Part shown: positions 32,257 to 43,948 of the stretch, piece by piece
Position numbering within the stretch: position 1 is the stretch's first letter
Layout: every line of letters starts with the position of its first letter
The notes under the pieces: generated by a model
What the model was told of the DNA's origin: nothing
Databases searched by the model: none
The model's input: only the letters and a program-made list of their open reading frames with translations
Source: Sipunculus nudus
Lineage: Eukaryota > Annelida > Sipuncula > Golfingiida > Sipunculidae
Reading direction: 5' to 3'
Assembly: GCA_026874595.1 (NCBI GenBank)
Contig: CM049317.1
Span: 36,605,401 to 36,669,400, forward strand
Length of the DNA stretch: 64,000 nt
Position numbers and translations under genes: made by a program

Positions 32257-35200
32257 TTATATTTGTTGTTGTTTATGTATATATATATACTACTAACATA
32301 TACTGCGTGTATTTGATATTCATCCCTTATTCCAGCACTGGGTTACTTGTCATTGGTAACCCTTTAAAAAATTCATTACTATAAATAAATACATTGTATA
32401 GTTAACATTCAATGAGATTAAATGAAAATAGATTTATTTCAGTGATTAAGATATGATAAAAAAATTAATATTTTCTTAACAAATAACAATACTTAAAATA
32501 TATTTAAAAGGCCTCCCCCCCCCCCCCCCCCGAAAATACCCTGCCGAGTTCAAATTGCAAATTCGCTTTAATGCACAAAATAATGGGACTATTTACAACG
32601 CTATTAATCTCCTGCAGTAAGCTGCCATGTGTTATAATAAAAAAAACTAAAATGTTTGTTAACTATAATGTAATTATACCTCGTCCTTGTTACTGTAGCT
32701 TCATGCACAGAACTTTATTAATGCTGTGTCTTTTTCCCGGACAGTTTCTCACCTTATAAGAATGCCTTTGCAGATTGCAGACTTTGCTACTTCCGTATTG
32801 TTGTGACATACATGATACGAAGGTCTCATTATCTCTTAATTATCAATATAATTAAATTTAATTGTCTGTACTACGGCATCTCTAGTGTAGGATTACATTT
32901 AATCAATTAAATAAAAAATATTTTAAAAAAATATATGTTTTGTGACTCTTCGTGAATTTATTTGTTGAATGAGTCATCTTGGTTTATTTTTTTTTTTGAA
33001 TATGTTTTACATGATATTGCACACGTAATAACAATTTGCCTTCAAAATATCAAAGCCATAATTATTTCTAAATCATCAAAATTTGTTATATCCATTTTTA
33101 AATCCTCATTTTAAATTCATTCTAAATGAAATTGTTTAAAAAAAAATCTGTTTCGCTTGACTGAGGCTATGCATGGTTTATCTAACATATCGTCTGTATT
33201 CATTACTTTCATTTTTAATAAACAACAAAAGATACAGGGTATAATGTAACATCCATCCCGGTACAAATCGATTTGAACGATTTTGCCAAGAATGGTTATT
33301 TTAATATGTCAAACCTTGAAAGCAAGAGATCATTTCAAACATTTACTTTCCCTATAGCGTTTTATGTATATTTCGCAAATGCGCCTAAAAGAACGTTGAT
33401 CACAATGCGCCTGCAATAACATTTATCAATCTTTTATACACCGATATACATATTTGTAAATATAATTTAAATTACTATAGATGGACAATTCAAGCATTAT
33501 GATCGAGTCGCTGAAACAAAATTTATATGAAATGTCTCATTTAAACACAGGAAAGTTTAATTTAAAGATCTTAAACTGAAAAATAAGTAAAATAAATTTT
33601 CATAGACCACTTTGTTTATCAATTGTTTTTAATTTGTATACACAGCTCTTTATAACAGTGTTACTGATTATTAGAGAAAAACAAAAAAGGATTCAACTGA
33701 ACGTCAAAATACCTTCCCATGGAAATATGACGTCATAAACTTTCACTGTTGTCTAATTTTGTTTCAAAGACACTCGGCGAGTAATGTGACGAGACACGCT
33801 TACCAATAAATAAATAAACCAATTAAATGTTCATGAATCATTTACTTATGTTGTCATTGCTTTTTGAAGCTGTAGCAATGTTGTGGAGAATATCAATATG
33901 TATGCAAGAAAATTACTTGTAAGGGTCATATTTTAGATATGAAAAATCGAAAACGGAAAGTTTTTTTTTCCGTAAATGATACCATTAGTGTACATGTAAC
34001 ATAGTCTGACTTTTTTGTTCTCTTTTACAGCTGGGAGACAGTACCTGGTCGTGTTTCCACAAACCAATAATTATTGTTCAGGAGACGTATTTGAGATTTT
34101 ACTGTCAACATCGGCGTCATCGGCTAACGTCACGGTAGGTTACTCAAAATTAAAGCTTGAAATATAATAAGAATTTCAAAATAAATTTTCTTTAATTGAG
34201 AAAAATTTATCATCTAGCAATAATGTAATGTGTTTTGACAATTATCATTTCAGATGACAACCAAGCATGAAACAAGAACCCTTCGAATTACAAACCAGGG
34301 TGAACGTCATAGTCTCAGTGCATCAGATTTCTGCATCAACACATACTACAGACAGGAGCGGAAGGCCGTCCTGCTGGAGTCCACAGACCCCATCGTGGTG
34401 CACGGTCATGTTGTTTATAGTAGCGGATATAATCCTGACGGGTTCCTGGCCGTACCTGTTTGGGAAAATTCCCGCAAGTTCATCGCACCGTCCTACACAC
34501 CGTACAGCAGTTACCCTTCGGACATTATCGTGGCAGCCTTGCGCGACCACACCCGGGTAGATTTTGCCTTTCCAAACGGAACATCAAGGTCGGTCACGCT
34601 GCCAGCCCTTGGCACGTATGGCGTGAGCTCACCAAAGGACTTGACTGGGACCAGAGTCACCGCAAACAATCCGATCGCTGTGTACTCGGGTGATGTTTTA
34701 GCATTTGTTTCATCGGTTACTGTAAATGTGACCGTTTGATTGAGAACATCCCTCCGATGTCGTACAAGGCTCGTGATTACATACTCCCACCGATCGCTGG
34801 AAGAGCACAAAGTACAGGATACATCGTGAGGGTGCTGTTCTCTGAAAGTAGTGGCACGGTCATAATAGATGGTTCGCAATACACAAATCAACACGGCAAG
34901 GATATCTCGATCAGCCAGAACATCATCCATACGCTAAACTGTTCTGCGGATTGCTTTGTCTACCAGTACAACAAAGGATACAGGGCAGACCGTTCCAAAT
35001 GGGACCCGTTCCTGATGCGCGTGTTGCCTGTGACGCAGTATGCCAACAAGCTCCTGTGGCTGACCCCGAGACTGCCAGGATCGTACCGGTACCGACATTT
35101 CGTGAGCATCATAGCACCAACGAGACACAAAGAAAGGGTCAGGATGGATGGTCAAGTGGTGAGCGGATCATGGACAGCGGTCAGTTCAGGCTTCAGCGCT

Positions 35201-38200
35201 CTGAGACGGGAGAACATCAACGCCGGGGCGCATGTCGTTGACCATCCTGATCCAGCCGTCAAACTGGCTGCATACGCGTATGGATATAGAAAAAATAATG
35301 TTGAAGCTTATGGGTTTTCTGCCGGCCCAATCGGTTAGTATTATTATTGTTATTATTATTATTATTATTTGTTTATTAATCATGCATTTTTATTTATTGT
35401 ATTGTTATTTATTAGCTATATTTGAATTGATAGGGCAATTTTGGCCGACATTCATATTTTATTAAGAGTATACCCCTATGTAATATATTTGAATATTTGC
35501 AAAAGCAATGTACTAAACCCTAATATTGACTGTTTCGTCTTAATATATAATATTCCAGTCAAGTAAAATAGGTTCATAATGTATGCGTTTTTTAATGAAA
35601 TAAGTCCAAATAAAGTTTTATTTTCTTTTTTAGCTGCAATTGAATACATTTTGTGATTTACGAATATAAATTGTACTTTTTTAAGGGTATTTCGATTTAT
35701 TGATTGCTAAGTTAAATCATATTATTCAGAGAAAGAACGGTTGTCAGCTTTTATATTAAACATTTTTTTTTCTTTCAAATCTTCAAATCTACTGTTATCA
35801 ATCAGTCTTGGATACATAGGATTTTGCCAATATGAATTTATCAAAAGAACCTTAATTAAATCAGAAAATAATGTACTCCGCGAATTGCATGATAATCTGA
35901 TGTTGTCACTGTATCCAGCATAAATACAAGCGATATCGGCGACAATGTTTCCAATTATATTGTGATATGCAGGTAGCACATTACGATATCTATAACGGTA
36001 TTCTTCATTTTATTAATTGACAGAAAAGAAGGAATTTCTCAAATATATAAAAATTCATAACTTAAAGAATGACAGAATGGAATATGTGCTTATCAGTTTT
36101 TTTCACACAGGATATATGGCAATATATCTATCTCTATAAAGCACTGACTTATTTTTGACAGAAGTGGAAAAACATTCAAATACGTCTTTAAATCTTTTCC
36201 TTCAAGTATTACCTGTGCAAGTAACGTGGTAGTACGAGCAATTCGGACTGTGGTTTTGCATGGGGAGGGATAGATGGTGCGCGGAATCGCAGTCATTTAC
36301 CTAATCGCAAGCCGCTCTTCCTGGCCAATAATACTGTTTTATACTGGCACCTGCAGTTACATAAGATGTAAAGGAGAAATATTATATATAATTATTGTCC
36401 TGTGTGTGGAGCTTTTTTGTTTTTATTTGGCACCTATTTATCTGTTTTACCAATAAGTCATCCCTGGGACGGATCTCTGATCTTATTTCCCATCAAGCCT
36501 ATTTGAAAATTTCCTTTGAAAAAATCGGCAAAAAGCGTATAAAGAAACAGTCTTTCACTTTCGCCATGTACTAGACCCAGCCCATAAAGATGTCTAAAAT
36601 CGCTAAAACAATGATACTTTTACTATATCAAATCATTTACGGTCACGTTTTCTATAATATATAAATCGCAAGATATTTTTATTCTATTTTGCGAAGCGCA
36701 ATATGGGAATCAGCTTCTAGGAAAATATTTACATATTGATAATACGCACCCGTAATGATTGCAAAATTACACAAAAAAACCGACCACATAAGACATAAAC
36801 ATTGCACTCAGGCTCAGCCAGTTCAATTAATACTGCAAATACGGTTTGCTTTAAATACAATATACTTGTATTTATTAACCAAACTGAAATATATTATATC
36901 AATGTTACTACTTATAATCCATTTTATAAGATCAGCCAAGCTGGGGGCAATGGGCAAGTTGGGGCACCTGTAGTGTATCCTGTGGACCAGGAAGTCGTGT
37001 GAGAAATCGCGTATGTAATCTGGGAGCATACAAAAGTGAATTGTGTCACGGGAACGGACGGGAAAATGGAACCTGCAACACTCGGCCTTGTCCAGGTATG
37101 TTTCTATTTATCAGTGAGATTGAAAGTAGCAAGTTGATGCTGGAAAAATGTTTGATTCTTTCAATATTTTCAGGAATTTTATCATTCATTTGCATATATA
37201 AAATCATGAATAGAACCAGCAATACATAATGCTTATACCTTTTTTAATGGTCTAGTTTTGGTCTTTACTTGAATGAAAGTTACCTCTGCCTTGAAAGATC
37301 GAGCCCCTAATGGTTAGCATAGGTTCTGAATTCATAGAAATAAACTTTATTATTGCTTTTCCGATCTATACATATAATATTGCTTTTAATAGCCCAATGG
37401 ACAGAGTGGTCGCCATGGCAAAATTGCAGTGTTTCATGCGGCACGGGGCAAATGGTAAGGAATCGAACGTGTATCGCCGGTACAAAGAAAATACTAGATT
37501 GTCCAGGTCAGAACCAAGACACCAAGTGCTGTATATTGGCACCCTGTCCAGGTATTGTTTATTAACCAGTATATTTGCAACCATCATACGTATGAGCAAG
37601 GCAGCATATTGAAGAATATTACCTTGTAAAAACAGGATGGTAATAAATGTTGCTCGTTTTAAATATTGCTGTATATTTCGGTAGCCAAAATGATAGGAAT
37701 AATTAGAATTATAACATTGTTAGATTAAAGCCTGAATAGCCAAGCGTTTGTGATCATTTTAAGTTCCTGCTACCTGGGAGCAATGGTCACATTGGGGAGT
37801 ATGTACAGTTACCTGCGGAGGTGGGGAACGTATGAGAACTCGGCAATGTAATCCTGGTTCACCAGGACAGAAGAAATGTTCAGGCCAGAAGCTCGATACT
37901 GAAACATGTAACGCATCCCCTTGTCCAGGTATGGCTATAGCAAGTGTCTCCTATAGATTCATTGTTTTTATGGCATTCCATTTGCATATCATTAGTCACG
38001 TGGATATCTAGTAGCAGAAGATCAATATTTCGGGAAGGCTTAATAATTTAAACTAAGCATAAGAGAAGATAATTAAACCAAATAAACGACATAAACCCTT
38101 CTAAATTGAACCTATCTATATTCAGTATGGAACGCATAGGCACGGTAATTTGTTTTCAAAAAGATTTTTGTTGAAACATATATGAATGTTTTAATGCGGA

Positions 38201-41200
38201 AGTATGGTTTTCTTTTTATTCAGCTGAATGGGGAAAATGGACCGACTTTGGACAATGCAGCGTCACTTGTGGAAGTGGCCGTGTTGTGAGAAATCGAAAT
38301 TGTTCCGCTGGTACATCTGGTAAATTGGACTGTAAAGGTCGAAGGGAAGACACTGAACCATGCATCGAGAAGCCTTGTCCAGGTTCATTCACTTTATCCA
38401 TCAGTTGTTTTATATAATTTGCATTTTTCTAATTTACTTACTTAATTTACCTTAATTTTCTGTATGGGGCAAGATGTATTGATGTGCAACATTAGTGTTC
38501 CTTTATATATATATATATATATATATATTTTAAAAGTTGCTGCAACATGGGGAGAATGGTCTTGCTGGGAATTGTGCAGCGCTACATGTGGAGGTGGAAA
38601 TCGAATAAGACGTCGTGGTTGTATTCCTGGTTCGAAGGGCCAAAGTAATTGCATAGGTTTAGACCAGGAGGTATCATCTTGTGCCACTTCGCCTTGTAAA
38701 GGTAGGTTTGGTTGTAATTATTAATAGTTTATTTTGAACAATGATTATGTATAATAATTATTTACGCAAATGCTTGTGATTGTATTTTTTAGAGATGACA
38801 TTTTGTTTTCTGAAGTAAATCCAATGAACTCATTTTTTTCTTAAAATCATCTGTACCTCATCACTTTGTCCGGGAAGGTCTGTTTGAAGTAAACCATTTA
38901 TAGTTTCAATCGCATAATAATCGCTGTATATTAATTCTTTTTGAAAAAAATATCTTAATTAGATACGCATTAAGAATGATTTAATAACATGAATAAGATT
39001 AACATATATACATTTATTAAATCAAATTACCATTCGTCCAAGAATTAATCAATATATTTGAGCTTGCAATTAGAATGTTCATACAGATAAAGAAAATCTA
39101 TTTGATTCTTGCAATATATTTTGGTTAATATATATATAATTATTGTCACTGAAGTTCAATTATAATGAACCCGAATGGAATGCTTGAATCCGTTCTAAAC
39201 GAATAATATTTACATAATGTATTATATTTGATCAAATACCTAAAGGTTAGGCTATATTGTTTCCGAGTTAATTTTTTTTTGGAAGATTTACGTAAACCAA
39301 TTGCTAGAAAGGAATTTTGATTTTGCCTTTTGGCAGCTAAATGGGAAGAATGGACCGACTTTGGACAATGCAGCGTCACTTGTGGAAGTGGTCGTGTTGT
39401 GAGAAATCGAAATTGTACCGCTGGTACATCTGGTAAATTGGACTGTAAAGGTCGAAGGGAAGACACTGAACCATGCATCGAGAAGCCTTGTCCAGGTTCA
39501 TTCACTTTATCCATCAGTTGTTTTATATAATTTGCATTTTTCTAATTTACTTACTTAATTTACCTTAATTTTCTGTATGGGGCAAGATGTATTGATGTGC
39601 AACATTAGTGTTCCTTTATATATATATATATATTTTACAAAGTTGCTGCAACATGGGGAGAATGGTCTTGCTGGGAATTGTGCAGCGCTACATGTGGAGG
39701 TGGAAATCGAATAAGACGTCGTGGTTGTATTCCTGGTTCGAAGGGCCAAAGTAATTGCATAGGTTTAGACCAGGAGGTATCATCTTGTGCCACTTCGCCT
39801 TGTAAAGGTAGGTTTGGTTGTAATTATTAATAGTTTATTTTGAACAATGATTATGTATAATAATTATTTACGCAAATGCTTGTGATTGTATTTTTTAGAG
39901 ATGACATTTTGTTATCTGAAGTAAATCCAATGAACTCATTTTTTTCTTAAAATCATCTGTACCTCATCACTTTGTCCGGGAAGGTCTGTTTGAAGTAAAC
40001 CATTTATAGTTTCAATCGCATAATAATCGCTGTATATTAATCCTTTTTGAAAAAAAAATCTTAATTAGATACGCATTAAGAATGATTTAATAACATGAAT
40101 AAGATTAATATATATACATTTATTAAATCAAATTACCATTCGTCCAAGAATTAATCAATAAATTTGAGCTTGCAATTAGAATGTTCATACAGATAAAGAA
40201 AATCTATTCGATTCTTGCCATATATTTTGGTTAATATATATACAATTATTATCACTGAAGTTCAATTATAATGAACCCGAATGGAATGCTTGAATCCGTT
40301 CTAAACGAATAATATTTACATAATGTATTATATTTGATCAAATACCTAAAGGTTAGGCTATATTGTTTCCGAGTTAATTTTTTTTTGGAAGATTTACGTA
40401 AACCAATTGCTAGAAAGGAATTTTGATTTTGCCTTTGGGCAGCTAAATGGGGAGAATGGACTAGCTTTGGACAATGCAGCGTCAGTTGCGGAACGGGCCT
40501 GGTTGTGAGAAATCGAAGTTGTTCGGCTGGTACATCTGGAATATTGGACTGTAATGGTCGGAGTGAAGACGCTGAACCTTGCATCGAGAAGCCTTGTCCA
40601 GGTTCATTCACTTTATCAATTAATTGATTCCATATAGGTTTTATGTTTTTAATATACTTAAGAAATGTACCAGGCCTTACTCTATGAAGTAAGGGGTTTA
40701 GATGTGTCAGCTAATTGTCTCTTAAACACTAATTTCACACCACGGAAAATATTGCAGACGAAATATTGATTTTATATACATATATATATATATATATATG
40801 TGTGTGTGTCAAGTTGCACCAAAATGGGGAGAGTGGTCTTGCTGGGGGTCATGCAGCGCAACATGTGGAGGAGGAAATCGAATAAGACGTCGTGTTTGTA
40901 TTCCTGGCTCAACGAGCCAACGCGTTTGCACCGGTTCTAATCAGGAGACATCATCTTGTGCCTCTTCGCCTTGCAAAGGTAGGTTATGTTGACAATAATC
41001 ATTTACAGTTTATACCTTATTATACTATTTTCAGGTAAGAAAGCAATTTGGACGGACGTATAGGAAGTAGCTCTTTTCTCAAACCACCTTGTAATTGGTG
41101 TATTCTTGCTCCAAACATATATACACATAAATAAAGGTAACTTTTACCTTGACAGATCGAGCCCCAAAGGTAAACTGATGATCTGGAGGAGTCAAAGAAA

Positions 41201-43905
41201 TACACATTATTATCGTTTTCCCGATATGTACGTACATTAATGCTTTTAATAGCTCATTGGACAGAGTGGTCGCCTTTCGGAAGTTGCAGTGTATCATGCG
41301 GCACGGGCCAAATGGTAAGGAATCGAACGTGTATCGCTGGTACCGCAAAGATATTGGATTGCCCAGGTCAGAAGCAAGACACCAAGTGCTGCATAATGAC
41401 AACCTGTCCAGGTATTGTGTATTTACCGGTATATTGGTCACCCACGTATCCAAACGAGGCAGCATATAGGAGATTATGACGCCAGAAAAGCAGTAGAGAC
41501 AGTAACATTTTCCATCTTTACAAATTTTACAAATTAATAACTTTTTTTGTCTGTAATAGTACGAATCATTTAAATTATAACATTGTTGTAAGCTAAATAA
41601 AATGAAAAGCCGCTCCCTTTGACCATTTTAAGTTCTTCCAACCTGGGAGCAATGGTCCAATTGGGGTGTATGTACTGCTACATGTGGAGGTGGGGTTCGT
41701 GAAAGAAATCGTCACTGTCATCATGGTTCAGATGGACGAAATAAATGCTCAGGCCAGAAGACAGATACTGAAACTTGTAATGCATCTCCTTGCCCAGGTA
41801 TGACTGTTTTCTCAAAATTGTGACCTATGAAAACGTAATGTTTTATTTTCTTTATATGACATGGGTTTATATTAATATTGTGCGGAGAATATTTAATTAA
41901 TGTTTATGAAATGAACCGATAATGAACCCAAAAGTAATGACTGAATGCTTGAATTATTGAGTTATATTAACATATTTTATCTATATTAAGTCATTTCTAT
42001 ATAATATCCTCCCATATGGCTGCTTTGATTCCAAACTGAAATATAAGGAAAAAATAACGTAACCCAGTTGTTATGACGGAACATTATTTTGTCGTTATTC
42101 AGCTGAATGGGGAAAATGGACTAGCTTCGGAAAATGCAGCGTGACTTGTGGAACAGGCCTGGTTGTGAGGAATCGTACTTGTACGGCTAGTACATCTGGT
42201 AGATTAGACTGTAAAGGTCGAAGGGAAGACACTGAACCTTGCAGAGAGATGCCTTGTCCAGGTTCACTCACGTTATTGGCTTGTATTTTTCGCATTTTCT
42301 TAATAAATGTAGGTTACATTTCATTATAAAGTAAAATATGCATATGCGTCAACTTATTATCCCATTTACATTAATTCCATATCACACAAACATTGGTTTT
42401 GAATATATTTTTTAAATTCATTTTTTAAGTTCCAGCAACTTGGGGACAATGGTCTTGTTGGGAATCATGCAGCGTTACGTGTGGAGGAGGAGGAGATAAA
42501 AAAAGACGTCGTGTTTGTATTCCTGGATCAAAGGGCCAACGTGTCTGCACCGGTTCTGATCAGGAGACATCATCTTGTGCCTCTTCTCCTTGCCCAGGTA
42601 GATCTCGTTGACGATATTCATTAATAAATTATATCGCAAAATGTTATATATATAAAAATGTTTTGGTGTTTGAAATTCTTCAAATAAAACATTGTTTTCA
42701 TTTGAATCCTAAGTTGCAGGAAAATGGGAACAGTGGTCAGGATGGGGAACCTGTAGAGCGACATGTGGTAAACAGAGATCCCGATCATGCAAATCTAGCA
42801 ATGAACACAAGCGGGATTGTTATGGCAATTCTGAAGAAACCAAGTTGTGTGACCCGGAATTATGCCAAAGTACTGTATTTTTTCTGTTTTTCTGCTTCTA
42901 TTTGAAGACATCATATAATACTCTGTTTACATTTAATATTCACCATTATATATAAAATAATCAAGTTATATAAAAATACTGTCTCTATTACAGGGGCAAT
43001 AGAGCCGACAAACACCAGAACATCGACAAAAAAATACCAAAATGTGCCATCAACTGGTCAGTACGATGAAACTTCTTTTTATAGTTTTGGGGTTATTTTT
43101 ATTAAAAAAAAAATTGATTGTTTACAATTGATGAATCATGTATTAGATTACTTGCATTCTATGTCACTGATATTTTGCATTATTTCATTTCCCTCAATAC
43201 GTATTTACATACTAGTTACAATAATATTTATATTTAGCAAAATATTAATGATTGAATTTATTGGTATATATTTGGATTATTGTGCAGAAAATTAAGAAAA
43301 ATTATAACTTCATTTATTGCAGCCAGCGGAGCCACTGGTAGGACACCTTTTTCGAAGCAAGAATGTCCTAAGTGTGGTAAGATGTATAAATTATATCGCA
43401 GTGACACCGCGGTATAGAGATCCTTTGACAACGGTTGGCATTACGATACTTGTCGAACTTGAAATGAATATCCATACCCGATGTTAAATCGGTACTTGAT
43501 TCATCATTGTTTGAACAAACAGAAAGCATTGCATAATATTCACTACTTATTTCATGACAATATTATGTATTTTTGTTTTAATTTTTTTAATACTTAAGAG
43601 TTTGCTTAGATTTCAATTTCTAGAACAGAATGTCATTATTTTAATGTTTCACTCTTAGTATCTCCAGCTAATGAACGTAAAACCCTGGTGGAAAAAAGTC
43701 TTTTAATAAATGCAGATTCCGGTTGGGTAAAGGAATATCATATGTGATTTTACTACGACATTCCAGATGGTCAAGAGATGAAAGAAACTACAATCAGCTT
43801 CTTATACGGCGTCCTCGTGTTTTTACTGGTTGCCCTGGTCATTACATGGGCCTGCTGTTTTGCAAAAATGAGGTAATTAATTTTACTTTCGCCCCTTTAA
43901 CTACC

Positions 43906-43948
<43 letters not shown>

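Larger units (their letters stand above)
38224..40442 (+). repeat. Recent tandem duplication of the TSR c-d unit
   Basis: Exon c, intron, exon d and the following intron (38224-39336) are repeated at 39337-40442, about 1.11 kb each. They differ only at scattered bases and in (TA)n and T-run length, introns included. The start of the second exon c matches the exon 11 variant (CTAAATGGGAAG), then switches to the exon 7 variant (ACCGACTTTGG) within about 8 bases at 39348-39356. This marks an unequal crossover inside the exon. Confidence 0.9.

Noticed and set aside
36933-36942. Reading exon 4 from the AG at 36934-36935 as a frameshifted TSR
   Set aside because: An alternative acceptor at 36929-36930 gives an open, phase-1 exon, so no frameshift is needed.
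39146-39514. Minus-strand frames opposite the TSR exons (also at 38216, 40252, 41079, 42095)
   Set aside because: They are complementary shadows of conserved TSR exons and repeat because the exons repeat.
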